Part shown: piece by piece, positions 1 through 7,876 of the stretch | Position numbering within the stretch: the first letter of the stretch is position 1 | Layout of the letters: each line of letters opens with the position of its first letter | Assembly: GCA_965215345.1 (NCBI GenBank) | Contig: CBDCDL010000002.1 | Coordinates: forward strand, 1,922,001 to 1,986,000 | Origin: CATQHW01 sp965215345 | GTDB taxonomy: Bacteria; Spirochaetota; Spirochaetia; SZUA-6; Bin103 | Direction: 5' to 3' | Length of the DNA: 64,000 nucleotides | Program-made: the position numbers and the translations under genes | The notes under the pieces: generated by a model | What the model was told of the DNA's origin: nothing | Seen by the model: the letters and a program-made list of their open reading frames with translations, nothing else | Database searches by the model: none

Positions 1-1
1 G

Positions 2-46
2 CTGACCCGTCGCAGGCAGGCCGCGCTCTTCGAGGACAGGGGATGA
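2..46 (+). CDS. C-terminal end of an upstream gene (partial)
   Basis: An open frame enters from the left edge and reads LTRRQAALFEDRG before a TGA at 44-46. That stop overlaps the ATG of the aldolase gene by 4 bases (ATGA), the same coupling seen many times in this window, so it is probably the end of a real gene in the same operon. Too little is present to assign a function. Confidence 0.4.
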   Translation: MTRRRQAALFEDRG

Positions 47-786
47 CGGACTCCATCAAGCAGGCACTGGCGGCGGGTGAACCGTCGCTGGGTTCGTGGC
101 TCAATCTGGGCTCTCCGCTGGCGGCGGAGGTCATGGCGTCCGCCGGCTACTCATGGCTGGTGGTCGACGCCGAGCACACCGCGTTCGACCTGGGCCTCAT
201 CGCCCACACCTTCCGCGCGACCGAGGCGCGTGGTGCCGTGCCCCTGGCGCGTATCTGGGACCACGACCCGGTCACCATCGGCCGCGTGCTGGACGCGGGC
301 GCCTGCGGTCTGGTGATCCCGCACGTGTCGACGCCTGAGCAGGCCGCCGCCGTCGTGTCCGCCATGCGCTATCCGCCGGCCGGCACGCGCTCACAGGGGA
401 CGGGCCGCTGCGTGACGCTGGCCGACGACTACCGGCAGACAGCCAACGACTGGCTGCTGTGCATCCCGCAGATCGAGGATCTGGAAGGGATCGACAACGC
501 CGAGGCGATCGCCGGTGTCGACGGAGTCGACATCGGCTTTCTGGGGCCGGGGGACCTGGCGTTGTCGATGGGGGTGACCGCCGGCGACCCGCGGCACGAA
601 GATGCGCTGCAGCGCTTCCGCGAAGGATGCGCGCGCGCCGGCGTTCCGTGCGGGATGCCCGTACCGAACCCCGCGGACGTACCGCGCCGACTGCGCGAAG
701 GATTCCAGTTCATCGACATCGCCAGCGACCTGCGCTTCGCCGACAGCGCGGCGCGCGCGGCGCTGGCCCAGGCTCGCGGAGGTTAG
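43..786 (+). CDS. HpcH/HpaI family 2-oxo-acid aldolase
   Basis: The 247-residue product has the length and motifs of the HpaI/GarL class II pyruvate aldolases, which cleave 4-hydroxy-2-oxo acids to pyruvate or a related oxo acid plus an aldehyde. The visible signatures are the early VVDAEH segment, the active-site arginine in LARIWDHDP, the metal-binding glutamate in PQIEDLEGI and the aspartate in DIGFLGPGDLALSMG. It begins at ATG 43, overlapping the end of a preceding frame. The exact substrate (heptenedioate, glucarate or rhamnonate type) cannot be told from sequence. Sugar-acid catabolism would fit the uronate genes near 35-37 kb. Confidence 0.88.
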   Translation: MTDSIKQALAAGEPSLGSWLNLGSPLAAEVMASAGYSWLVVDAEHTAFDLGLIAHTFRATEARGAVPLARIWDHDPVTIGRVLDAGACGLVIPHVSTPEQAAAVVSAMRYPPAGTRSQGTGRCVTLADDYRQTANDWLLCIPQIEDLEGIDNAEAIAGVDGVDIGFLGPGDLALSMGVTAGDPRHEDALQRFREGCARAGVPCGMPVPNPADVPRRLREGFQFIDIASDLRFADSAARAALAQARGG

Positions 787-850
787 CGCCTGCCGCCCCA
801 AGACCGTCGCCTGCGGCTCCGCCCTCGGCCCATCCCACCTCTCTCGCGTC

Positions 851-913
851 GGAGTCTGTTCTCGCGTCGGGTCTGTCGGCTTTCCCGCTGACGCGGCACG
901 ACCGATAGACTCC
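851..913. repeat. Inverted repeat between convergent genes
   Basis: GGAGTCT at 851-857 is matched by AGACTCC at 907-913. The two 7-base arms lie in the short gap between the aldolase gene and the convergent membrane-protein gene, the right arm touching the latter's stop codon. It could be a weak bidirectional terminator, but there is no T-tract. Confidence 0.35.
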
Positions 914-1188
914 TACCGCCGCCTGCGCTGGAACAACGGGTAGATCTTCGACGACAGGTCGATCTTGCGGTCGACCAGCTTTATCACGCGTCCGTAGGCA
1001 AAGAAGGATCCGGCCAGCCCGGCGAGGGTGAACACCACCAGCAGCACCGACGCCACCCCTTGCGCGAGCCCCATCTGCGTCAGCCAGCCGACCAGCACGA
1101 TGGAGATCAGGATCACCACCACCATCATGGCCAGCGAGAACGCGGTGGCGGCCACCATGAAGACGGCCGTGTTCATCGCCTTGTTCAT
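913..1188 (-). CDS. Small membrane protein downstream of lspA
   Basis: A 91-residue product starting at ATG 1188, which overlaps the lspA stop as ATGA. A GGAGGAGGAC ribosome site inside the lspA end decides this start over one ten codons upstream. Two hydrophobic segments are visible (about residues 7-30 and 39-62), followed by a basic tail ending FQRRRR, so an inner-membrane protein with a cytoplasmic C-terminus is likely. I do not recognise the family. Its tight coupling to lspA suggests a role related to lipoprotein processing or the envelope, but that is inference from context only. Confidence 0.7.
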   Translation of the reverse strand: MNKAMNTAVFMVAATAFSLAMMVVVILISIVLVGWLTQMGLAQGVASVLLVVFTLAGLAGSFFAYGRVIKLVDRKIDLSSKIYPLFQRRRR

Positions 1189-1781
1189 CTGTCCTCCTCC
1201 TCGTTTTCGGGCACGCACTGCTCCCGGACGCCGTTCTCCGGGGCCACGCCGTTCTCCGGGTCCATGGCATCATGCCTCGGCCGCGACACCAACCACGAGC
1301 TTGCCAGCAGCAGGATGCCGGCGACTACCACCGACGAATCGGCCACGTTGAAGGTGGGAAACCGGCTGAAGCCCAGGATGCCGTAAAACTTGACGTCCAC
1401 GAAGTCGACCACCCCGTCCGGCCGGGCGACCCGGTCCACGTAGTTGCCGATGCCGCCGCCCATGATCGCCGCCAGCAGCCATCGCTGCCCGCGCGTGAGC
1501 TGGTCGCTGGTGAGGTAGTACGCCGAGATCAGGCCGATCGCCATCAGCGGCAGGATGAGCAGCAGCACGCGGCGCAGGTCGGCCGGGATGCCGCGCCCGA
1601 TGCTGAAGGCTATCGCGGTGTTGTGCACGTACGTGAACCGCAGGAAGTCGCCGATCACGGGAACGGGCCGCTCCAAGGGCAGCGTTGCCACCACGAACGC
1701 TTTCACGATCTGGTCGGCGGCCACCACCGCCAGCGTGAGCAGCAGCGGCAGATAGCGCTCCCGGGCGCGGAGCGGGCTCAC
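1185..1781 (-). CDS. lspA: Signal peptidase II (prolipoprotein signal peptidase)
   Basis: LspA is the inner-membrane aspartyl protease that removes signal peptides from diacylglyceryl-prolipoproteins. The 198-residue frame shows its signatures: an N-terminal membrane segment with AADQIVKA, FTYVHNTAIAFS (usually VxNxGxAF), GGGIGNYVDR with the first catalytic aspartate, and FPTFNVADSSVV with the second. The start is GTG 1781, overlapping the stop of the Nif3-like gene as GTGA. A longer in-frame extension would lie entirely inside that gene and encodes no family sequence. The C-terminal tail after the last membrane helix is longer than usual and acidic (PENEEEDR). It forms a coupled run Nif3-like, lspA, small membrane protein. 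Confidence 0.92.
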   Translation of the reverse strand: MSPLRARERYLPLLLTLAVVAADQIVKAFVVATLPLERPVPVIGDFLRFTYVHNTAIAFSIGRGIPADLRRVLLLILPLMAIGLISAYYLTSDQLTRGQRWLLAAIMGGGIGNYVDRVARPDGVVDFVDVKFYGILGFSRFPTFNVADSSVVVAGILLLASSWLVSRPRHDAMDPENGVAPENGVREQCVPENEEEDR

Positions 1782-2560
1782 AGGCCGGTCGGCAGGTCGA
1801 TGAACGTGGTCGCCAACTCGGTGTGAGCGGCGGTGTGCGCCATCATGTTGCGCACGCCCCAGGTTTCGGTCGCGTAGTGGCCGGCGAACACGACGTTGAT
1901 GCCGGCCTCCAGCGCCTCGTGATAGACCTCGTGCGAGGCATCGCCGGTTATGTACAGGTCGAGTCCCGCGGCGATCGCCTGGCTGACGATGCGGGTGCCG
2001 CCGCCCGACACCAGCCCTACGGTGCGGATGCGCTCCGTCCCGAACGGCAGCACCGCCGAGCACCGCTCGCGCCCGCCGAACGGGTCGGCGAGCAGCTCGT
2101 CCAGCGTGGCGCCGTCGGGGTAGCGCGCTTCCGGTACGCGGCCGGCCACGCCGATGTCGACCCCGTGGTAGTCGCCGAAGGGCCGGCAGTCGATGAGCCC
2201 GAGCGCGGCGGCCATGCCGGCGTTGTTGCCGAGCCGAGGGTGGGCGTCCAGTGGCAGGTGCACGGCGTAGAGGGCCAGATCGCGCTGCATCAGCACGCGG
2301 ATGCGCTCGAAGAGCCCGCCGGTGACGGTCACCTGGCGGCCCCAGAACAGGCCGTGATGGACGAACAGCAGTTGTGCCTCCTGGTCGACGGCGCGCCGCA
2401 GCACCTCCAGCCCGCAGTCGACCGCGAACGCAACGCGAGCGACAGGGGCGTGTGCGGCGCCTACCTGCAGGCCGTTCGGCGCCGTGTCGGCCGCGTCGGC
2501 CGGCGCCATCGGCGCGATGAGTGCGTCACGGACGAATGCATCGAATTCGCTGATCAGCAA
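1778..2560 (-). CDS. Nif3-like dinuclear metal center protein (YbgI family)
   Basis: A 260-residue protein of the Nif3/YqfO/YbgI family, annotated elsewhere as GTP cyclohydrolase 1 type 2; its cellular role is poorly defined. The metal-site motifs are visible: FVHHGLFW near the N-terminal third, VHLPLDAH, and the C-terminal GHYATET. The gene begins with ATG at 2560 and its TGA is shared with the GTG of lspA. It lacks the inserted PII-like domain of the long (about 370-residue) members. Assignment to the family is firm and the biochemical function is not. Confidence 0.88.
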   Translation of the reverse strand: MLISEFDAFVRDALIAPMAPADAADTAPNGLQVGAAHAPVARVAFAVDCGLEVLRRAVDQEAQLLFVHHGLFWGRQVTVTGGLFERIRVLMQRDLALYAVHLPLDAHPRLGNNAGMAAALGLIDCRPFGDYHGVDIGVAGRVPEARYPDGATLDELLADPFGGRERCSAVLPFGTERIRTVGLVSGGGTRIVSQAIAAGLDLYITGDASHEVYHEALEAGINVVFAGHYATETWGVRNMMAHTAAHTELATTFIDLPTGL

Positions 2561-2677
2561 GGGAACGCAGTATAGGTCCGGCAGAGGGGCAACGGCGAGG
2601 CCGCCGGCCTCATGGTGCAGGCGCTACGCCGGGATGCGGACGGAAGGATGCCGGACCGCGGCCGGCCGGTGCCGGGC

Positions 2678-2962
2678 TCAGGTCCCGAACCGGTCCTGGA
2701 GGCGCTCGGCGATCCGGTCGAGGACGGCGGAGCTGAGGTATTCGGGGTCCCGCAGCCTGGCCTTGACGCCGGCGACCAGTTCCGCGCGGGCCGCCGGGCT
2801 GCGGTTGACGATATCCATGGCTTCCTCGATCTTCGCTATCACGCGGGCTTCCGTTGACAGATTGCCCGGCTCGGTGTCGTCGGCGCGAGAGGCGGCTGCC
2901 GTCCGGTCGATGTCCTTGAGAATGGAAACCGGATCGATCGGTCCGAGGGAGTCGACGGCCAT
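2678..2962 (-). CDS. FlgM-like anti-sigma factor (tentative)
   Basis: A 94-residue, mostly helical product with a good AGGAG ribosome site 8 bases before ATG 2962. The layout resembles FlgM, the protein that holds sigma-28 until the flagellar hook is complete: a variable N-terminus with PVSILKDID, an LSTEA segment near residue 35, then EELVAGVKARLRD-like sequence and a final helix LDRIAERLQDRF. The similarity is to family pattern, not to single diagnostic residues, so another small helical regulator is possible. If correct, it implies flagellar motility. It stands alone between the Nif3-like gene and the GH127 gene. Confidence 0.5.
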   Translation of the reverse strand: MAVDSLGPIDPVSILKDIDRTAAASRADDTEPGNLSTEARVIAKIEEAMDIVNRSPAARAELVAGVKARLRDPEYLSSAVLDRIAERLQDRFGT

Positions 2963-3170
2963 CTGAGTGCTCCTTCCTGGTGTCCTGACCGCAATGGCTC
3001 CACGCCGCACAGCAACACACCGCACTGTTCTGAGGCCTCCCCCTCTTGAGGCAAGCCGGCCTCACGGGTGGGCCGACAGACCGTATCTTCGCGCATGGAA
3101 GGCACGCCGTCAACCACCCCTGTGGTGGTTTGCCATCGTCCCTCCCGGGTCAACGACAGCACCCCCGCAT

Positions 3171-5102
3171 TCACCGGCCACTCACTTGAGAAGCAGTATG
3201 ATAGCTCGCCGCTTCCTGCAGCCACACCGCCATGCTCCCGGCCCCGCGATGCCCCCAGGCGAAGTACGGCACGGCGGTGAGCTTGCCGTTCGTCAGGACC
3301 GTGATGCCGCCGAGCAGGTCGGGCCGCGGCTCGGGTTGCCACTCCGCGGGCGCGGTCAGGGCGAGCTGGCGCACGTCGCCGCCGTTGTCGGCCTGTTCGA
3401 GGCAGTAGACCAGCGGGCCGCGCTCGAGCGCGACCTTGCCGCGGTCGGCCTCCACTCGATCGTCGGCCTCCACGAATCTGACCGGCATCGGCAGCCCGAG
3501 CGTTACCTCGTCACCGGAGCGCCACTCCCGGGTGATCTCCAGGTAGCCCGCATCGGTGACCGACGGAGTGACCGCATCGCGGTTGACGGCGACATCGAGA
3601 CGATCGGCGTTGGCATCGCGGTAGCGGTAGAGGTCCGAGGGGACCGGCCGCCCTCGTGCCCACCCCGGCAGCCGGAGCAGGACGGTGGCCCGAACCGGCG
3701 TCTCCGTCCGGACCGTGAGCGACACGCTTCCGTTCCAGGGGTACTCCGTGGCCAGGCTGAGCTGCATCTCCACCCCGGCAACGGCGACGGTCGTTTCCGA
3801 AGGGACGTAGAGATTCACGTACACGCGGTCTCCGCTCGTGGCGAAGAGGTAGGAGCCCACGGTGCTGATGAACCGGGCCACGTTGGTGGGACAGCAGGAA
3901 CACTCGAACCACGGCTGGCGTGCTGCCGAGCCGATGTTGAAGCCCGCCACGCCGTCGGCTTCGAGCGGATTCGCGTAGAAGAAGTCGGTGCCACCGAGCG
4001 CGACCCCGGAGAGCAATCCGTTGTAGAGCGTTCGCTCGAGCACGTCGTAGTGATCGGCGCTGCCGGTCAGGAGGAAGAGTCGGCGCGCCCACAGGACCAG
4101 GGCGATGGAAGCGCAGGTTTCCGCGTAGGCGCTGTCGTTGGGCAGCTCGTACGGTTCTCCGAAGCCCTCGATCTCCGGGCGCGCTCCGATGCCGCCGGTG
4201 AGGTAGAGCTTTCGGCCCACGATGTCGCGCCACAGGCGCAGCACCGCCGCGGCGTACTCGTCGGCGTCGGACCCGCCATCCGCGGCGAGCGCGGTATCGG
4301 TCATGGCGATGTACAGGTACGCGGCGCGGACCGCGTGTCCCACCGCCTCGGCCTGCTCCAGCACCGGGACGTGGTCCTGGGTGTACTCGGCGTTGTCGGT
4401 GGGGCCGCTGCCATCGGGGCCGCCGGCGTCGTCCCTCCCGGCCTTGCCCCTGGCCTCGAGGAAGAAGCGGGCAAGCGCGGCGTACCGGCTCTGCCCCGTC
4501 TTCCGCGCCAGCCGCATCAAGCCGATCTCGATCTCCTGGTGGCCGGGCACGCCCACCAGCGCGTCCGGACCGAAGGTCTCGGCCACGAAGTCGGCGCTCT
4601 TCGTCGCCACCGCCAGGAGGTTGTCCTTGCCCGTAGCATCGGCATACGCGACCGCCGCCTCGTAGAGATGTCCGACGTTGTACAGCTCGTGGCCCTGTCG
4701 CAGATTCGACCAGCGCTCGGGGCCCGCGTACTCGCTCCGGCCGTGCGCCCCGGACGTTCGAATCGTGTACAGGTAGCCGTCAGGCTCCTGCGCCGCGGCG
4801 ATCCGCGCGATCAGCTCGTCCGTTTGGCGCTCGAGGTCGGGATCCCGCTTCTGCGCAAGCACGGTGGCGACTCCCTCCAGCGCCTTGAACACGTCGGAGT
4901 CGTTGAAGTGCAGGCCTTCGAACAGCGAGCGATCCGCCGCGGCTGCCGCATCGAAGTTGAGCAGGCGGCCCGTGTCCTCGCACCGCGACAGACAATAGGG
5001 GACCGTCCGGTCGGCGTTGACGGCTGCGCGTGTGGCCCACATTCCGGTCTTCAACGCGACTTCGGTGGCAGGGACTGCATGAATCGATGTTCGTTGTTGC
5101 AT
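3171..5102 (-). CDS. GH127 family glycoside hydrolase (beta-L-arabinofuranosidase type)
   Basis: The product (643 residues from ATG 5102) belongs to the DUF1680/GH127 family, of which HypBA1 beta-L-arabinofuranosidase is the best-known member. These are retaining enzymes with a zinc-bound cysteine nucleophile. The expected residues are present: YAETCAS (Glu328, Cys330) and ECSCCPTN with the cysteine pair at about 403-404. Further family landmarks are YNVGHLYEAAVA, GHQEIEIGLM and VYCLEQAD. The start is chosen because GAGAGGTGG lies 8 bases upstream; a GTG four codons earlier has no such site. No secretion signal is visible, so it probably acts on imported oligosaccharides in the cytoplasm. It stands alone. 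Confidence 0.9.
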   Translation of the reverse strand: MQQRTSIHAVPATEVALKTGMWATRAAVNADRTVPYCLSRCEDTGRLLNFDAAAAADRSLFEGLHFNDSDVFKALEGVATVLAQKRDPDLERQTDELIARIAAAQEPDGYLYTIRTSGAHGRSEYAGPERWSNLRQGHELYNVGHLYEAAVAYADATGKDNLLAVATKSADFVAETFGPDALVGVPGHQEIEIGLMRLARKTGQSRYAALARFFLEARGKAGRDDAGGPDGSGPTDNAEYTQDHVPVLEQAEAVGHAVRAAYLYIAMTDTALAADGGSDADEYAAAVLRLWRDIVGRKLYLTGGIGARPEIEGFGEPYELPNDSAYAETCASIALVLWARRLFLLTGSADHYDVLERTLYNGLLSGVALGGTDFFYANPLEADGVAGFNIGSAARQPWFECSCCPTNVARFISTVGSYLFATSGDRVYVNLYVPSETTVAVAGVEMQLSLATEYPWNGSVSLTVRTETPVRATVLLRLPGWARGRPVPSDLYRYRDANADRLDVAVNRDAVTPSVTDAGYLEITREWRSGDEVTLGLPMPVRFVEADDRVEADRGKVALERGPLVYCLEQADNGGDVRQLALTAPAEWQPEPRPDLLGGITVLTNGKLTAVPYFAWGHRGAGSMAVWLQEAASYHTASQVSGR

Positions 5103-5202
5103 CTGTACTACCACCTCTCATTCAGCGCGCACCAGGCGTTCGTCGGAAGAGGTGTGACCAGACGATCACCCGTGCGGCTCCGAAATCGGCCAACGAGGCA
5201 TC

Positions 5203-5478
5203 CTATGTCCGCTCCTTCAGTCTGCCTGACAGGTACCTGTGGATAATGCTCGACAAGAGCGTCTGATATGGGATGCCCTCTTCTCGCGCTCGCGCATGCG
5301 CGAGGTTGAAGTCGCGTTCGGTTACCCGCAGGTTGATCCTCCGAGTCTTGTTGAAGGTGTTGCGGGCCGCTTGACGTGCTCTCTCCATCTCGAGCTCAGC
5401 ACCGGAAGCACGACGCAACTCGCCCCGCTCGAACTGTTCCAGGATCTCCCGCTCTTCGGTGTTCAGTTCGCCGCTCAC
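5203..5478 (-). CDS. BrnA/CopG-like antitoxin
   Basis: A 91-residue basic/acidic protein. The C-terminal half, RRINLRVTERDFNLAHARAREEGIPYQTLLSSIIHRYL, has the form of a ribbon-helix-helix DNA-binding domain: a short strand with alternating polar residues, then two helices. It overlaps the upstream BrnT-like gene as ATGA (ATG 5478). In BrnTA systems the antitoxin binds both the toxin and the shared promoter, so autoregulation is likely. The quoted segment is described by its pattern; no database match was made. Confidence 0.75.
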   Translation of the reverse strand: MSGELNTEEREILEQFERGELRRASGAELEMERARQAARNTFNKTRRINLRVTERDFNLAHARAREEGIPYQTLLSSIIHRYLSGRLKERT

Positions 5479-5768
5479 GATGATCGCCTCCTCTGATGTT
5501 CGCGCGTCGCCTTCCGGCTGGGGATTATCGTCTTCAGGAACCTCGTGCCGTCCGTACCGATCACGAACGGTACGAGATGGCAGTATCCATCGATGTCCAC
5601 GACGTAGACTCTCTGCCGCGGATACCTTGTCTGGTTTGGGTGTTCCACCACGTCCACCAAGCCGCCCTGCTCGATAGCGGAGATGACTCGCTCAAATGAG
5701 ACTCCCCGTTGGTCAGCGAGTTGACGGTTCTTGTCCACATTCCAATCGAAGCCGGCGGTCACGATCAA
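5475..5768 (-). CDS. BrnT-like toxin (DUF497 family)
   Basis: A 97-residue product whose opening FDWNVDKNRQLADQRGVSFE matches the DUF497/BrnT pattern FDWDxxKNxxNxxKHGVxFE. BrnT proteins are RelE-fold ribonuclease toxins. The later strands (RVYVVDIDGYCHLVPFVIG) are also typical, though histidine and arginine positions of the usual active site are less clear here. The first in-frame start is TTG 5768, with GTG 5762 as an alternative; neither has a strong ribosome site. Toxin-first order followed by an overlapping RHH antitoxin is the BrnTA arrangement. Confidence 0.75.
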   Translation of the reverse strand: MIVTAGFDWNVDKNRQLADQRGVSFERVISAIEQGGLVDVVEHPNQTRYPRQRVYVVDIDGYCHLVPFVIGTDGTRFLKTIIPSRKATREHQRRRSS

Positions 5769-5776
5769 TCTTTATC

Positions 5777-5796
5777 CATTGTGTTCATTGTGTCAA
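5777..5796 (-). promoter_or_regulatory. Putative operator/-35 region of the BrnTA-like pair
   Basis: CATTGTGT occurs twice in direct repeat, 9 bases apart (5777-5784 and 5786-5793). On the minus strand it overlaps a consensus-like -35 TTGACA (5791-5796). The -10 is poor (TAAAGA-like), placing transcription start at or just before the TTG/GTG start. A repeated element here fits autoregulation by a ribbon-helix-helix antitoxin. This is inference. Confidence 0.3.
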
Positions 5797-6139
5797 ACAC
5801 TTATCCGCCCCCGGCGCATGCGACGGACAACCCCGAGTTGCGCTGAGCGTTGCGGAAGGCGTCGGGGCCGTATTGCCTGCCTGGCGCCTGCCGCGCGGAC
5901 CGACACGCCGACCGCGACCGGACCGGTATGCCACGAAGAGCTTGGCCGGGAGACCAGGATGAGTGCTGTGAGCGGCGCGCTGTCCGGCTCTACGGTGACT
6001 GAAGTGGTGCGGTGACAGAGCTGGCGCCGCCAACGTGTGCCCCCACCTGCCGCCCCTGGGCCGTGGCTCCCCCCAGACTGCCTGTGTCGGACCGCTGCTG
6101 CCGCTCATCGAGAATTGCTGCAAGCACCAGGGTAGTGGT
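5797..6139. other. Intergenic stretch with no recognisable gene
   Basis: About 340 bases between the toxin-antitoxin promoter and the first transposase remnant. Frames on both strands are short or of low complexity (Arg/Pro/Gly-rich) and show no family pattern. It is probably decayed mobile-element DNA. Confidence 0.5.
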
Positions 6140-6450
6140 TCAGTTTGAATCGCGTTTGTACGGCCCGCGCGTCTTCGGCCGCCGCGCCTCGTAGTCCGCG
6201 TCGATCATCGCCACGATGTCCTCGAACTTCATCCGCCAGTCCGCGATCCCCGCGGCCATCGCCGGCGTGGTCGGCGGTCCACCCTTCACCGTCCGGTACG
6301 GCTCGATGAAGTTGTACCGGAACATGTAGAGCGCCACCGTGGGCCGTGTGGTTCAGCAGCTTCTTCGAGAAGGCGTTGGTCAATCGGGTGTAGCGCCGCA
6401 TGCTCATCCGCATCGTCAGGTTTGTGCCGCTCCACGTAGCTGGTTCCTGT
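6140..6450 (-). pseudogene. Frameshifted C-terminal remnant of an IS1-like transposase
   Basis: Three overlapping minus frames together rebuild a familiar transposase ending. TSYVER lies near 6425-6447, then NLTMRMSMRRYTRLTNAF and SKKLLNH in a second frame, then MALYMFRYNF, TPAMAAGIADW and a lysine/arginine-rich end in a third (stop at 6140). Intact homologues read SYVERxNLTMRMxMRRFTRLTNAFSKK...YNFxRxHxTLRxTPAMxAG in one frame. Two frameshifts and the missing N-terminal part show that it is dead. Confidence 0.75.
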
Positions 6451-6686
6451 CCGGTAATCCCGGTTTCGGAGAGGGAGCCGGCGAGGAGCGCCTGTAGGGA
6501 GCGTGCCGGACGTGTGAAGATCGGGATTCGGAAGCTGTCGAGCTCGGTTTTCGCACGATCGAGGAGACTATTTCGGAATCTTTGGACACATGTCCCTTGG
6601 GTATACCGATGCGTAAGACGCACTTGTGCCGCAGATCTCCTCCGAGATAATTGTCAGACAAGAAACCGACGCGCGCCGGCGCCGCG

Positions 6687-7072
6687 TCAGGTTCGCAGCA
6701 GGCGCGCCAGCCGTATCAGGTTGTGCGCGAACACCGCCGCATGCACGTATGCCTGAAAGTGTTCCCAGCCATGCCAAGTGCAGCATCCCAGCCCGAAACA
6801 CCGCTTCAGGTACGAGATGCCTGCTTCCACACCAGCCCGAAAGCGCTTGAGTTGCCCATGGATCCACGACGACGGCGTCATGTCGGCCGGCTGCAGACGA
6901 CACTTCTTGTGGAACACCACGTGCTCCACCCTAAACTCAGACTTCCTGACATGGTGTGCCGACCCATAGCTTCCAGTAGTCTCAAACCCTGGTTTTCGGG
7001 CTTCTTCCGGGCAAATGCACCATTTTCGGCTTTTCGTCGCTTCGCACCGGTGGACAGAATGAAATGACGCAT
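6687..7072 (-). pseudogene. Remnant of a second DDE transposase
   Basis: The segment near 6690-6860 reads FRAGVEAGISYLKRCFGLG, then WHGWEHFQAYVHAAVFAHNLIRLARLL. This matches the C-terminal region of IS5/ISNCY-like DDE transposases, where the glutamate of E-x6-K (here EAGISYLK) completes the catalytic triad. The sequence further upstream is broken into several frames with no start, so only the end of the gene survives. The exact IS family is uncertain. Confidence 0.6.
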
Positions 7073-7174
7073 GATCGTGAGTTGCTTGGCATGCTCCGCG
7101 CGCGACCGGGCCGCTCATCCCGGCCTGGGCCTCAAGATCGTCTACAAGAGCGTCGGCGGTCCCATCTCGATGTG

Positions 7175-7426
7175 TCACACGATTCCGGCTGAGGTCAGGA
7201 AGTCTGAAACTAACGCTATCGGCTCGATAGACTTACGCGGAATGTCCAACAGCAAGCCGCGCAGATACTCGCCACTGTGCCGGCGCTGTTCGCGGCGCTG
7301 GAACAACGGGCTGTAGATGGCGTGGTAGTCGTCCAACTGGTCGACCAGCGCGGCTACCTCCAGCGGTTGCAGGTCCAGCGACGGCAGCATCTCGATAGCT
7401 GCTTGCCTCGGCGCAGTCGCCAGCAT
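7175..7426 (-). pseudogene. N-terminal fragment of an IS701-like transposase
   Basis: The 83-codon frame from ATG 7426 contains LVDQLDDYHAIYSPLFQRREQ, quoted here only in part: DYHAIYSPLFQRREQ and YLRGLLLDIPRKSIEPIAL. This is the conserved start of IS701-family transposases. The frame ends abruptly at 7175, whereas complete proteins run to about 400 residues. A 31-codon frame (7426-7521) overlaps its start as TAATG but is not recognisable. Confidence 0.7.
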
Positions 7427-7429
7427 TAC

Positions 7430-7741
7430 GGCTGCTCCAGCGGATCGCGCACCGTGGCCGGGCGCCGGTGGTCAGCGAAACGGTCCAAGAACCCGCCAAG
7501 GTGATCGGCTCCTTCGGTCATCTCCTTGCCCCTCCCAGAGCTATACATGCTGTATGAGAGAATCACCGATCAGGCCGCGCCTGTCATCCCCTATGATCGC
7601 GATTCAATCGGCTATCCTGAGATGCTCGCTTGGTCCGATGCTCCTTCGCATTGGGAGAGGCATGCCACAGGAAATCGAACCCTCGTTGTAGTACTAACAC
7701 TAACCACTACCCAGGAAGCCGGCGCCATCGTTCGGTGGTCG
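7430..7741. other. Intergenic stretch with no recognisable gene
   Basis: About 310 bases at the edge of the transposase graveyard. Frames are short and unlike known proteins. A sequence resembling a tRNA T-arm (near 7668-7682, minus strand) lacks the rest of a cloverleaf. Confidence 0.45.
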
Positions 7742-7850
7742 CCTTACAGTGGAACCTGATATTGGCGACGTTGGCACTGGTCGTCGTATCGATCATGGTT
7801 CTCTATCTGTTTCTGCAGCGGCATATTCAAATATTCAATCCGGCCTTGTC
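7742..7850 (+). pseudogene. Possible C-terminal scrap of a sugar ABC permease
   Basis: In one plus frame the sequence reads WNLILATLALVVVSIMVLY then LFLQRHIQ. A tryptophan followed by a last membrane helix and a short FLFxQRxIx tail is how MalG-type (CUT1) permeases usually end. No upstream coding sequence is attached and the tail GLTxGAxKG is replaced by unrelated sequence. This is a weak, pattern-based call. Confidence 0.3.
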
Positions 7851-7876
7851 AGCGGCGCCTCGAAGGGATAGGGCTT

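Noticed and set aside
1108..1130. CAC/CAT-rich run that looks like a simple repeat
   Set aside because: It is coding sequence for the Val/Ile/Met-rich helix of the small membrane protein on the minus strand.
2967..5246. A 759-codon plus-strand open frame opposite the GH127 gene
   Set aside because: It is the antisense shadow of a strongly conserved glycosidase, and its own sequence is Arg/Pro/Gly-rich with no family pattern.
7426..7521. 31-codon minus-strand frame overlapping the IS701-like start
   Set aside because: It is short, shows no recognisable pattern and lies in decayed mobile DNA.
7660..7690. GGGTTCGATTTCC (minus strand), similar to a tRNA T-arm
   Set aside because: The flanking stem pairs poorly and there is no D-arm, anticodon arm or acceptor stem at the expected distance.
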